A stretch of 64,000 bases of DNA from Liolophura sinensis. Its lineage: Eukaryota; Mollusca; Polyplacophora; Chitonida; Chitonidae. The stretch is from the NCBI RefSeq assembly GCF_032854445.1, contig NC_088300.1, positions 62,720,984-62,784,983 of the forward strand, read 5' to 3'. Each line of letters starts with the position of its first letter. The first letter of the stretch is position 1. Positions 1 through 11,139 of the stretch are shown here, piece by piece. The translations under genes were made by a program, and so were the position numbers. The notes under the pieces were generated by a model that worked only from the letters and a program-made list of their open reading frames with translations, ran no database searches and was not told where the DNA came from.

Positions 1-118
1 GTCTCCAGAGGAGGAGCGTCTTGTACAAACACTGTGTCATCATCCTCTTCCTCAGACTGACTGGTTTCACTTTCAGTTTTTATATCATCTTTATCAGTTT
101 TTCCATCATCTTCTAAAT
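1..118 (-). CDS. OSBPL8: ORP8-like, exon 9, partial (acidic linker)
   Basis: The acceptor is CTGTTAACAG|AT and the reading frame is open to the window edge (2 + 116 bases). It encodes a highly acidic stretch, LEDDGKTDKDDIKTESETSQ followed by SEEEDDDTVFVQDAPPLE. A long Asp/Glu/Ser-rich linker separates the PH domain from the ORD in ORP8, and this exon is in that place. The phase agrees with exon 8, giving an Asp codon. The exon continues beyond base 1. Confidence 0.92.
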
Positions 119-272
119 CTGTTAACAGGTTGGTTATATGTAGATTTATCAAAAATACAAGTTTAGAGACTCTAGACCCCTAAAGACAAGTCTGTAGTCA
201 AAGAAACCTGAACTTTCTGAACAAGAAACTTGTTTCAACTGCACAACTTTATCCATATGTACTTTACTTGAG

Positions 273-440
273 AAATAATGTTCATGTCACGGTAGTCTAA
301 CAATAGTTTGACATCAAATTGATGTGGAAGAGTTCATATTTTAGGTCGAAGGCGAAGCCCAAGACCTAAAATTTGTAAACTCTTCCACATCCATTTGATG
401 TGAAACTACCGATACACTACCCTGACGCGAACATTATTTC
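273..440. repeat. Long imperfect inverted repeat (foldback element)
   Basis: Arms 273-347 and 363-440 are inverted copies separated by about 15 bases. The inner part pairs GATGTGGAAGAGTT with AACTCTTCCACATC, and the outer part pairs AAATAATGTTC with GAACATTATTT. It can form a hairpin with stems of about 75 bp. It resembles a foldback or MITE-type element; no coding capacity is seen. Confidence 0.7.
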
Positions 441-591
441 CATTCTATTACCCTGGTAGCAGCAAAACATTTTCTTAATTAGATCGCCTTTGACCTAAAA
501 TATAAACTCTTCCACATCGACGTTTGACTACCCTGACGCGAACATTATTTCTATTCTATTACCTTGGTAGCAGCAAAATGTTTTCGTAATT
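363..591 (+). repeat. Tandem duplication of the right arm of the inverted repeat
   Basis: The segment starting GACCTAAAAT at 363 recurs at 492, and CTACCCTGACGCGAACATTA at 417 recurs at 528. Both copies continue into a common GGTAGCAGCAAAA stretch. The two copies differ by small indels and substitutions. Confidence 0.65.
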
Positions 592-2523
592 ATAACAAAA
601 ATGCCACTGCCTTATACATTAACAGTTAAAAATGCCCCCACTTTCCCTGACATGTTGTTTTCGTCCAACCAAACTTTCTAAAGGGGCGTGACCTAATTCT
701 GGACAAAACTATGATGTGTTTTACACGTGGTGTTAAAATGCGATGCTAAATATTACGGACGTGCTTCAGTAAGCCGCAGAGGTCCCTTGTTGCTGGCAAT
801 GAGAGTTCGGGCAGGTCAAAAGATTTCCCAAACCCAGTTTGACAGAGCTAAAGGAGCTGGAAATCTCTGGCATCAGCACAATGACAACAAAAGCAGGGAG
901 TTCAACTGTTTAAGTTTGACTTATGAAAAAAAAAATAAATAATCGAAAACACACACAAAATTAGGTTAACACTAGTTTGATACTGAATTTTATTTAGTTT
1001 GCCTGTGTAAATGCTTTGCGGTCGTGTTGTATTCTGTATAAAATTTATAAAAACTGGGTAACGAATGCTGAAATAATGGAAGACTTCAGTTCACATTTTC
1101 AAATCAATGTTAATTTCTCAACATATGCTGATAAATAACAAAACAACAACAGCATCACAGATACGTGTTTATGCTTATTATAAATAAGCAAATAAATATA
1201 TTATTATTTATATCATCAAGTTATCATGAGGATAAATATGATTTGCGTTTATAGTATTGTGAAATACAATGGATGGTTATCAAAATGTAAATTTATAACA
1301 ACGCAATCAGTACAAAGTTATATGTACATTAAACCAGCCACGTGCACATGTTTCACACAGTATGCCATACCAGAACTGTTACGCAAAATATATGGGTCAC
1401 ACTCGTGCATAAAGGCCACATGATGTACCGATTTTGAAGATCTGGATCAACGGCAATATATTCGCAGCAGTCAGACAATAGCGTTTGCGGAGAGAAAACA
1501 TGAGCAAATGGACTAATAATTGTGATAAAAACAACACTTTAACATGGATAAATATCAAACAAGGATTGGGAGTTAAAAAGGACGATCTGCAGCCAGTCCA
1601 TCATGCTGAGGATGTGAAGATGATGTGAACTGTGCTGCTATTTATTGTTGAACAACCCTCCGAAACTTTGAGGCATAACTAAAAACAGGGATTTTGCCAT
1701 TTGGATGGTATTACTGTTATGTGTAATGTTACAGTCGACAGCATCGGGCATTTGCACTGGGAGTGGCGTGACCAATATGAGACTATTTTCAGCGGCATTT
1801 TCACTTGCAGCATTTTTGATAACACACTTGAAGCATGCAGGATATAGCTGATTTCAAGGCGTTTTTAAAAGGAGAGTCTGGTGACATGACTCCGTACACT
1901 GAATTCATTGCTGTGGCCTGTTACAGAAATAAAGTCCATCACAGAAACCCCCGCCATCAGCAAGAATTGTGGCTGTTGTAGCCCGTACGCAGTGATTCAT
2001 GTAACGACGGTTAAGTGGTTTGCATCGCCGGAAATATCAGACATGGATCCGATTGTTTTGTGACCCAATGGTTGACTGCCATACCATGGTTTGTGGTCAA
2101 CTGGGACGTTTAGGAGAGGCCGCTGAAAGAAAGACTCGCAGGTAATAGAATATCTCTTACTGCGTTGCATTCAAACGTCCCTATGGGCTTGAAAACCTGT
2201 GTAACCTGATACTTTTCTCCATTAAAACAAACGTTCGCTCCACCAGAATAAATCGCCATTTTGTGTCTTTGTTTATATTTGTCGTCTGCTTTATCCAATG
2301 TAAACAACAACCTCTGTCCACCCATAGAACTACAATAGACCCGTCCAGAAGTCAAACGTTTCTGTCTCGTGATTGGGGCATCTAACCACTCAGATAATGT
2401 ACACTTGGCACAATGCCAAGCAGTGCGTTGTATGTAATAAAAAGGAATCGAAGGGTAACAGAATTATTTACTACACCATACTCAAGGCTTTCTTACTTAT
2501 ATAGTGACTAGTTTTACAGTCTA

Positions 2524-2605
2524 TGGAGGAAATTGGAGTGACCAGGGTAACCACCAAACTTTGGCAAGATACAAGGGATACAGGGACAAATGTGTACATC
2601 TGACT
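2524..2605 (-). repeat. SINE-like family 2 fragment
   Basis: Contains GGAGGAAATTGGAGTGACCA and ACCACCAAACTTTGGCAAG. These recur in diverged form at 16082-16195, 22958-23145 and 51790-51995. The GGAGGAAAC core is shared with the main SINE tail, so the families look related. Confidence 0.45.
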
Positions 2606-2723
2606 AATGAATAGCTTTAAAAATACTGATAACAGAGAGACAGACGGACAGATTGCAGGGAATATCAAAATGAAGATGTGATCAAAAGATTGTTAGGTTA
2701 ATCAACACATGATTCAATCTTAC

Positions 2724-2909
2724 CATCATCCTCAAAATGTCTCTCGCAATCACTCTCATTCATTTGCTCTCTCTGCGACGTGTGGAAGGTAGGGGAGAGA
2801 AGTGACTCGTCCGACGTGGTATGAGAGTTGTCCTTCTCCTTTGTCATCGACCTCATCAGCAAACTGGTGCAGCGTAAAGCCAGCTCCAGGGCATCCATCC
2901 AACATTTGC
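2724..2909 (-). CDS. OSBPL8: ORP8-like, exon 8 (end of PH domain, start of linker)
   Basis: 2 + 183 + 1 bases, acceptor GGTTGTAG|GC and donor GATG|GTAAG. It encodes the C-terminal helix of the PH domain (GKCWMDALELALRCTSLLMR) and then a hydrophilic Ser/Thr/Glu-rich linker (residues 272-315). The helix matches the CWMDALELALKCSSLL motif of ORP8. The linker is not conserved in sequence, as usual in the family. Confidence 0.97.
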
Positions 2910-3481
2910 CTACAACCAAATGGTGAAATATAACAGGAATAAGCATACACTTAACTTAAATATGCCAACACAAGTGCAATAAATGGCAACCCTCTACTCA
3001 GCATACAGCATTCATTCCACTGGTCAGGAAAGCATACATGACGTCATCATAATACCTTGACAATGTACTTCCTTGAATCCTCAAGTAGGTAGTTCATATG
3101 TGAAAAACTGACATATAAACAAACCTAGAGTTACATTTCCCTACATACTGTAAATCTTCAAACTTTTCAACCAATAAAGCACTTTTTTCAGTTGAATTTA
3201 TGCATACAATTATTATGAAAATGGCACTCAAGACAATTTGTTAGTGTCACTGAAGATGCAAGATTCATAAAACTGTGCAAATTATTTCTCTTCATGCAAT
3301 AGTGTCTTCCGAATGTTTCAAAATACTGGTTACAATGGCAGTTGAAAAGGTTGAAGAATTAGGGTACATAACTGTACACCTCAGTCAAATAGAGCTATTC
3401 ATGTGTAATTTAATACCCTTCATCATTGTGCACATTAACTCTCATCCATATTTAAATTCAACAGCGAAAATAACCACCTAC
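2910..3481 (-). other. Intron 7
   Basis: A 572-bp intron, almost half of it occupied by MITE family A (3146-3366). A plus-strand open frame at 3275-3724 runs across this element and exon 7 in antisense and is not a gene. Confidence 0.85.
3146..3366. mobile_element. MITE family A, copy 1
   Basis: About 220 bp, with imperfect terminal inverted repeats: left CTGTAAATCTTCAAACTTTT, right AAAAGGTTGAAGAATTAGGG, each flanked by TA. No coding capacity. Other copies at 15626-15850 and 62035-62257 share the interior, including AAAGCACTTT and CATAAAACTGTGCAAA. The TA flanks suggest a TA-target DNA transposon relative. Confidence 0.7.
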
Positions 3482-3566
3482 CTGCAGATTCAGATGGTGC
3501 CCGAAATATTAAATATGAATATGGCAAGGGTTGTGTTATTGCCCCTATTGTTTCTCCTTTGGGTCC
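3482..3566 (-). CDS. OSBPL8: ORP8-like, exon 7 (PH domain)
   Basis: 28 codons plus one base, acceptor TTTTTCAG|GGA and donor GCAG|GTAGGT. It encodes GPKGETIGAITQPLPYSYLI then FRAPSESA, matching the GPKGE...ITQPLPSSYLI segment of ORP5/8. Phase 0 on entry, phase 1 on exit. Confidence 0.97.
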
Positions 3567-4439
3567 CTGAAAAAAAATCAATAATAATAAAATTATTTAT
3601 CAGATTGCAATTTAACTTAACACTGCAAGTATATTTAGACCTATATGTTATGACCGGAGGAAACTCAACACTGCCCTTCACCAGATACCAAACAAGTCTC
3701 CTGAACAGCTGGATTACAACCTGAACCCACAGAGTTTAACAAAGATTACTTACAAGCACCCAATATCCTAGTGTATGGATAGGAACTATACTCGTAAAAA
3801 TAAACTCATTTGTTGTCCCTACATTATTTTATGCTACGCTGAGACGCTTCACTTACCTTTGTGGCCCAAATGGACTGGTCCAAGGGGTGAAACAGTTTAA
3901 AACAGAACCCATCTTTTTTGGAAGGCCTCTCGATAAGTTCACACGTGTTCAGCAGAATGGTACCCACCCAATGGCTACTCTGTGTAATGTAAAACGAACT
4001 CAGCTGGTAAATGTCAAACCAGATCACTTAAAAGATTCAAGGTTATGAGTTCCAAATAATTGAGGAATCCACGCAACATGCAGAAAACTGTTCCAACTTT
4101 ACATCAAATCACCAGTCATCAAATCTAAGACAACCCTTACAGGTTTTATGAACATGTAGAAATCTACAGTTGTTAAGTCCATGTTGGAAGGGACATCACT
4201 CTTGCTAACTACATTGTGTGTTGAGTATTGGAATAACTTGAGCACAAAAGCTGATACATCTATTTAAAATTTTTGTTTTGAATGAAATTAATATTAAGTT
4301 AAATGTCACAACTTTGAATGAGGAAACTGAAAATTAATAAAATTTTAAAACTTCCATGAATTCAATTATTTCACTGTTTTGGCAAGGATGGCACTGATTG
4401 GAGTGTGTGCTTTTATTCTCCGCATGTACGAAATCTTAC
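3567..4439 (-). other. Introns 6 and 5, around exon 3857-3979
   Basis: Intron 6 is 3567-3856 (290 bp) and intron 5 is 3980-4439 (460 bp). Both are AT-rich. Apart from splice signals I see nothing in them. Confidence 0.8.
3857..3979 (-). CDS. OSBPL8: ORP8-like, exon 6 (middle of PH domain)
   Basis: Exactly 41 codons, acceptor TACACAG|AGT and donor AAG|GTAAGT. Residues 184-224, including WVGTILLNTCELIERPSKKD and GFCFKLFHPLDQSIWATK. This is the most conserved block of the ORP5/8 PH domain and gives the firmest identification in the window. Confidence 0.98.
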
Positions 4440-4628
4440 CTTTTGTTTCTGACTTTTGTACAGTATAAGTAAACCTGGTTTAAGGACACACCAAAGTTTA
4501 GTCCAGCTCTTCAGTGTGCCTCTAACCTTCAGCCAATCAGCCATCACGATTACAGACGGGTCCTTTAACGTACTTAACAGCTCCTTAGCCGCCTGTTTCT
4601 TTTGGCTACGATAGTTCTTCTTCTGAAC
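4440..4628 (-). CDS. OSBPL8: ORP8-like, exon 5 (start of PH domain)
   Basis: Exactly 63 codons, phase 0 at both ends, acceptor GTGCAG|GTT and donor AAG|GTAAGA. Residues 121-183. It begins VQKKNYRSQKKQAAKELLST, nearly the same as vertebrate ORP8, and continues into the first strands of the PH domain, with DPSVIVMADWLKVRGTLKSW and TKLWCVLKPG. The basic and aromatic residues in this beta1-beta2 region are those used for phosphoinositide binding in PH domains (family knowledge). Confidence 0.98.
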
Positions 4629-5164
4629 CTGCACAACACACCAGTGTTTAAATAACCTAATAACAGCACTTCTGACCCAAGTTCCATAACTCATTTTCAT
4701 CTTTGGCATTGCTTTGTCACATGACAGGAGCCAATTACCCTTAATGTTACACCAGTGCCTTTCCTGCTTTTTAGGACAGTTAGACTGGGACATTATGTAT
4801 ACGTTTCACATCAATCACCTGTAGACATAAAATCAATATTTAGGGAGAGCCTACATGAAAAAAACAAGACATGCTAACAATACAGAGGTCAGGTTTTCAC
4901 CATAGCAGCCAAGGTTTAGAGCCAGCCAAAGAAATACAAGTCAGGGATCAAAATTATTGTAGACTAACAGCTAAAATTCTTGAGCACAGCAACAGTACAC
5001 TAGATGTAAACAGTGACTTTCCCATACTGAGCTTTGAAATAGTGATACTGACTATGAAGAAGATTTTGGACGTGACATACCTGTAACAACATTAATGTAA
5101 TGTAATTTCAAGTAATTGATTACAACAACGGGACTTTGACAGTCTGAAATCTACAATGCTTTTA

Positions 5165-5417
5165 TTTATTTACTTATTTATTTGATTGGTGATTTATGCA
5201 GAACGCAAGACTATTTCACTTATACTACGGCGGCCAGCATTATGGTGGGAGGAAACCAGGCACAGCCTAGAGGAAAACCACGACCATCTGCAGTTTGCTG
5301 GCAGACCTTCCCACTTACAACTGGAGAGGAGGCCAGCATGAGCTGGACTTGAACTCACAGTGACCGCATTGGTGAGAGGCCCCTGGGTCATTAGGCTGCA
5401 TTAGCGCGCTAACCGAC
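5165..5417 (-). mobile_element. tRNA-derived SINE, near full length
   Basis: Minus-strand copy from the tRNA-like head (GCGCGCTAATGC) to the tail domain and an A/T-rich end. Flanked by a perfect 12-bp target-site duplication, ACAATGCTTTTA, at 5153-5164 and 5418-5429. The first bases of the head are missing. Confidence 0.85.
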
Positions 5418-8400
5418 ACAATGCTTTTAAACAGTGGAATTAAGCATGAAAAATATGTATGTGCATGTATACTGTAACTTCAAACTTTTGAACCAGGATT
5501 TCACTGACCATGAAAATGCACTTAAATTATGCAAAGGTTGTAAACTACTGTCTGAACACATCTCAACCCTCTACAAAGTACAACCTTAAATACCTTTTCA
5601 AAAACCTGTATCTGGTTCAAGTGGATATTTCAACAGCCTCTTCCAATCTGCTCTCTCTATACATAAATCATATATTGTAAACTGCCAAAAACAAATGCTT
5701 GTCAAACTGTTTTGGAGTTATTGAAGTGAATAGATGCAAGAAGGGGCAGACGAATGAAAGTACATGAGCATGACAATATGGGTACATAAGCCCCTTTTTG
5801 GTCAAAGAGCAATAATATTAAAGGCGCTAAAGCCATCTGAGATAAGACAAGTCAAATAAAGGTACAGGTATGTTCACCTTGGTTGCACGGTCAAATCTTT
5901 GTTGTACCGGTCTTGTACGTACATTCAGATTCATTTGACCCTTACTGGCATATCGTACACATGCAAGTCCTTGGTAAAACACATTCATGTACACAATAAA
6001 CCCTATCACTTAACATTCCACAAAGAATAAAGCTTATATATGCTGGTTGCATAAATTACCATGTTTGATCAAATTGTTTATAGCTAATATACTAAGTAAG
6101 TATATATATGTACATTTACATCAGTACATGTATAAATAGTCTGCCTCACAAACTGGATCAACTTTCCCATATCAATTATATCCTGTAAACAACATGGCAC
6201 TATTCCATATACCAGTACTAGACAAATGACTACAACACAACATGTACCTGTAGTAATCACTTGCTTAATCCCTATGTTAATATAATGATGATTTATACAA
6301 TATTATGTACCTTCTGCCTGGGTTGCTTCGGTGTTGAGTGATACATCCTGAAGCGCTTTATCAGCAAATCCCAAAACCCAGCTGAATGCCTCCACTAAGC
6401 TATAAAGCCTGTCAGACTGCTTGGTACAGCAGTCAACACTCTACAGCCTGTAACAGTATTGACTGCAGTCATATATGTAGTGAGTCCCAGCACAGCACCA
6501 GTATACATGCAGCTCAACCAGGACTTGTTGTGACAGTATGAATACAAGCTACTCTTGCAGTCACTGACTTTGGACAGGTGCCAAGCTGTAATCAGGTCCC
6601 AGCCACAATGGGACATAATTTACACTATGATAGATCTGCACATGTATTAATGCAGCCTTGGTGTTCAAATACCGCAAGCTGCCAGACCACTTACAGGTCT
6701 CCATTAAATCTGTATGTCAGTATGCTGGGTAGAGTTCCATGGGGTAGTGTATATGCAAAAGTGACTAGCATATAATCAACCACTGACAGCTTGTCAAAAT
6801 AGTTATACTGCAGGACACAATAACAAAATCTTACATACATATACACATATATACCTTGTACCAGGCTTGACAGATGCTTTTTACATGTATTGCTACAATA
6901 CTGATAAAATGTATTATGCTACAATAATCACATTTACATGCAAATTTACTGTAGACAGCCACTGGAATAAGTTTCAAATACATATAAGGGAGGTAATTCC
7001 CATTAACATAAAACAACTGTGAAATGACTTTTTTTTTCAGAATGTTTTCTATGCTCTCAACAGCAAAGCTAAAAAAATAGCATTAACTTCATGTATAAAT
7101 TCATTTTAAAAGGCAAGTGTGATTTATTAAGTATTCACTGCCTCCATACAAAAAAATAAGAAAGTTAGAGACAACATATCCATAATTATAGAATTTCTTT
7201 CAGCAAGTCGCCAACAAGCTCTACACATGGATATGTTGGAAGTCTATACTATTGCAAGGAAAATGAATTTGGAACGCTTTTTCTAATTCATAATGTTAGA
7301 GTCCATAAGCTTGGTTTAAACGGCAAGAACCCATTGCCTCAGGTGACATCATCATTATTCAAAAAAACAGTGGCATGCTGGATATTGGGCAGGGTTCAAT
7401 GTGTTTTGAGGAAGGGCAACACCAGGTACCTAACTGCTGTGGACTCAACTATAAACCCTGTTACCAACACTGCCATATTTAAAATTGTTTGCATGTTTTA
7501 GTATGATATAAACTTAATAAATGAATTTTGTTTTATCTCTTGTAGTATATGATCTTACGGCATTATAGATTTAGATATGGATGTTATGAATTTAAAGCTA
7601 TGTAGCCTATTCGCAGACAGTATTGTAGGCTGTGTTACCGTATGAAGTTTGTTCTAACCGCTTGTTGGTGCAGCCAATCTAAAGCAAATCACTCTCTGCG
7701 TCCACTGTCCAGTTGTTTTTGAATAATTATGATGTCACCCAAGGCAATGAGTTCTTGGTGTCGAAACTAAGCTTATGAAGTTCAACATTATGAATTAGAA
7801 TAAGTAATCTAACTGCACTTTCTTTGTAATAAAACGGACGTTCAACATGTCAATGTGTAGAGCTTGGCATGTTAAGTGTTACTGACGAAAGGCAATTTTG
7901 GTAGCCAGTATGACTGATTTTGCGGACAACTAAACATAGGCGACTCTCTACAAAAAATAGACAATAATAAATATCACTTCTAACTGAAAGCACAACCAAA
8001 GACTTTTGCCTCTCAGTATGTCCATGCATAACATAAAGCAATCTGGACACATGTGCATTCACTTCCCTTGGTTGACCCAGAGTCAGTATAAGGCTGACCA
8101 GCTCAACATTTAAAATAATACGTGCCAGTGACAATAAATTTTATGAAGTAAAACGTAAGAAATGTGCCAGTAAAAATCTTTCTTGGATTCAAGCCTTCTT
8201 CATACAGCCTGCTTGGAGAAAATGTCATGATAAATCCTTTCCGGAATTTCTAAACTTTTTAAGTATCGAAAGTTTTGATTAAACCCAGCCAATTACATGC
8301 ACACCTTCAAGAAGATGAGATACTTTCACCAGTCAGTCAAATCATCTAACGCGTAAGAAATCTAAAGTAGGCGAGGAATATTTATTGATACTTGTTAAAC

Positions 8401-8561
8401 ACCATACTCATACTCCATACTCCATCATGGTACATCCATCAGAGGTTACAAACACATGTACCATACATATATACATTTATCTCAGGAATTTGTTATTTGG
8501 ACTAAACATATCTTTAGCAGTTATTTTCTTTCCATATAAGATCCATATCTCTAAATGACAA

Positions 8562-8831
8562 GGGGCCTCCGTGGCTCAGTCGGTTAGCGCGCTAGCGCAG
8601 CGTAATGACCCAGGAGCCTCTCACCAATGCGGTCGCTGTGAGTTCAAGTCCAGCTCATGCTGGCTTCCTCTCCGGCCGTAAGTGGGAAGGCCTGACAGCA
8701 ACCTGCGGATGGTTGTGGGTTTCCCCCGGGCTCTGCCCGGTTTCCACCCACCATAATGCTGGCCGCCGTCGTATAAGTGAAATATTCTTGAGTACGGCGT
8801 AAAACACCAATCAAAAAAAAAAAAAAAAAAA
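8562..8831 (+). mobile_element. tRNA-derived SINE, full length
   Basis: A 270-bp copy with the A box (TGGCTCAGTCGG at about 8572-8583), the B box (AGTTCAAGTCC, 8641-8651), a conserved body and tail, and an 18-base poly-A end. It lies between copies of AATGACAA (8554-8561 and 8836-8843), a short target-site duplication. Low divergence from the window consensus suggests fairly recent insertion. It is antisense to the gene, unlike nearly all other copies. Confidence 0.9.
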
Positions 8832-9847
8832 TCTTAATGACAAAGTGGTTGTGATGCTTTCTTTATCATGCTGTCTCACTGATGAAGTAAGATGCCTTTA
8901 AGACACCAGATACAGTGAACCACAGCCATTCTCAGTATTACCTCATAAGTACATGAGGTGGGCCAGCCAATGCGGTGTCCACTAATAACACTGAATTCCT
9001 AGAGCAAAGTAACAAAACCCAAAAAGCCTGAATGATGTCAAAGTTAATCGAGGATGCTCTTATCCATACTGACACAAATGGGCTGACCCGGTCAGGATCT
9101 GTGTCTATGCTCTTAGCATCAAGTTCAATTAAGACTGCATTTAATGCTTGAGAAAAAAAAAAAATACATTTCAAAATCTCAATTACAAGTATTGACATAA
9201 CCATCACTGGAGTAAAAGGTCTGATGATGCTTTCAGAGAAGAATTTCTACATATTTTTTTTCTAGACCAAAGCTGTGATGGTGGATGTCTTTTAATTGAA
9301 GAGTTTTCAAAAAAAGTTTAAAATACACATGGACAACCTAAAGAGCCTGAGGGACCGAAAAAAAGCCTGGTTTTGCTGAAATAAAGTATCTTGACTGAAC
9401 GAAAAAGTTCCCAGTTTCTGAAATCAATTCTGTCTCACAAACACCTGCTGTAAGCGCAGAAAAACACAAATTCTTTCAATTTAAATTTTTGCTTTTATCA
9501 TATATCTGACAACGATATGCAAGAACACAACCACCCATGGGAAAGCTATACAATGATACACATATGTACAATTTGCATATATTTATCTCTCTGGTGTATA
9601 ACGCTGTGCTCAAGAATATTTCACGTATACCTTGACAACTGTTGTATAATACAAATATTTTAAGCTGTACTCAAGAATGCTCAAAACCACAATACTGAGC
9701 ATTGCTGTCACTCAAGCAGGCCCTGAAGTGTGACAATAATAATTCAAAATAATTGTGCAATTCTTCCATTTTACTGAATACTCTAATCTTCCAGGGAGAA
9801 GATGTGTATTTAAATGGCACTTGGTTGAAGAATATGTATAATAAATT

Positions 9848-10059
9848 TACTGTAATTCTTCAACTTTTTCGCATCTTTGCAAGGTGTTTATTTAAGCATA
9901 TTCTGAACACATTATTCTGTGTTGACTGATAAAATTATACTTTTGTGACACTGGCCAATCTGACCAATGTAGTTTAGTCTCCAGTACTAAGTTAAAAATG
10001 TGCATAATTTGCACTGGCAGTAGCTTTTTCATATGCGATAAGGCTGAGGAGTTAGGGTA
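9848..10059. mobile_element. MITE family B, copy 1
   Basis: About 212 bp. Left end CTGTAATTCTTCAACTTTTT, right end GGCTGAGGAGTTAGGG, TA on both flanks. The interior includes AAAAATGTGCATAATTTGCA. It shares its ends, but not its interior, with family A. Other copies at 20352-20542 and 44186-44395 (inverted). Confidence 0.65.
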
Positions 10060-10093
10060 CACACATTATTTTTTCTTAAAAATAGACATTTAC

Positions 10094-10168
10094 CTTCAAC
10101 GATTCTCGTTTAGATAATTTGACGATGGGACTTTTTTCTGGCATGGGTGACGACAGCTTTCCGTCTGA
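10094..10168 (-). CDS. OSBPL8: ORP8-like, exon 4 (segment before the PH domain)
   Basis: Exactly 25 codons, phase 0 at both ends, with acceptor TTCCAG|TCA and donor AAG|GTAAAT. It encodes SDGKLSSPMPEKSPIVKLSK followed by RESLK (residues 96-120). The ending corresponds to the K-L/V-T/S-K-K/R-E-S/T-L-K motif just before the PH domain of vertebrate ORP8 and ORP5, which anchors the homology of the N-terminal exons. Confidence 0.93.
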
Positions 10169-11065
10169 CTGGAATTCAAACAGGGAAAAAAGCCATTACC
10201 TTCTTCAGAAGGTACACTACGAAAAAAATATGAAAAAGATAAATTATCTGCTGATCTGAGGACTATTACATGGTAATTTATTCATTTTCTAGACAAATGT
10301 ATCCATCAAAACATATTTATCATGGTCAGTTAAAACTAAACAATACTAAGCAGCCACTTGCTCTTAGGGGAATTCAATTTAAATGTTATCCCAAAATTAA
10401 CTTTGTGTTTTCAACAATTGTATTAATGTATACAGTAAGTGTCATAAAAACTTCACTTTCCTGAGTGAATCCAGATCTAAGTGTATATTCACGTGGATCA
10501 AGGGACATAACTCTGTACAGCAACATTTCACGTTATGTATGTATTCAAATTCTCTGGAATATACTTCCATACTGGTCCATAGAACATAGAGAATCAAAAC
10601 AGTTTATGTCAGGTGGGATTTCAGTAAGCAAAAAAAAAAAAAAAATAATAATAATAACATTAAGTACTGTACAGTTTTTGACCAATAAGTTGCCTTACAT
10701 AAATATACCAATAATATTCAAATTAATGTTGATAAATGCCATACAATATTTCTTAATTCTGTTGTAACAATTTCTTATCATTCAGTCATTATTCTTCAAT
10801 ACAATATAACTTTATACTTTCCACTAATAAATATTCCACAACGAGTGATAAACATGTTTATTGTCAGCTGCTGTCTGGGCGATTATAGTGTTTCAAAAAA
10901 AAAAAAAAGAAAGAAAGAAAAAAAAAATATGTGACTCTACAGAGAAATCCATGCCTATGAGGATTAAATGATTATGGCTTAATGTCACTTTAGCAATAAT
11001 GCAGCCATACCCTAGATATTTAGAGCCCAGGACTCAACACTGGGCTAAACCAGAGCAGAACTTAC
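10169..11065 (-). other. Intron 3
   Basis: A 0.9-kb AT-rich intron with A-rich microsatellite stretches (10630-10654, 10896-10928). A short segment at 10967-11030 (ATGATTATGGCTTAATGTC) has a relative at about 39008-39055, possibly a third dispersed repeat. Open frames here on the plus strand are low-complexity artefacts. Confidence 0.75.
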
Positions 11066-11139
11066 TTTGCTTCTGTGTCCCTCAAATGTTTGTGAGTTGG
11101 AGAGAACTGATACATCGCTGCCCTCCTCTTCCATGGGAC
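11066..11139 (-). CDS. OSBPL8: ORP8-like, exon 3 of the main transcript
   Basis: The acceptor is TTTTTCCAG|GT and the donor AAA|GTAAG. It holds 2 + 72 bases and encodes GPMEEEGSDVSVLSNSQTFE and GHRSK (residues 71-95). It begins acidic and carries an internal ATG (CCCATGGAAG, G at +4) that could initiate a short form lacking both alternative N-termini. Phases match exon 2 or the alternative exon upstream (phase 1) and the next exon (phase 0). Confidence 0.85.

Larger units (their letters stand above)
119..2723 (-). other. Intron 8
   Basis: A 2.6-kb intron. It holds a long inverted repeat (273-440) with a duplicated right arm, a more GC-rich stretch at about 1440-2430 that I cannot identify, and a SINE-like family 2 fragment at 2524-2605. 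Confidence 0.85.
4629..10093 (-). other. Intron 4
   Basis: A 5.5-kb intron with a SINE on each strand (5165-5417 and 8562-8831) and MITE family B at its right end (9848-10059), ending only 34 bp from exon 10094-10168. A fragment at about 5469-5550 resembles a MITE left end (ACTGTAACTTCAAACTTTT). The stretches 5550-8560 and 8845-9847 hold no gene or repeat I can name. Confidence 0.8.

Noticed and set aside
3275-3724. 149-codon plus-strand frame
   Set aside because: It overlaps MITE family A and runs antisense through the PH-domain exon 3482-3566.
8562-8650. tRNA gene
   Set aside because: A and B boxes are present, but the sequence is the head of a SINE repeated across the window, with no proper acceptor stem.
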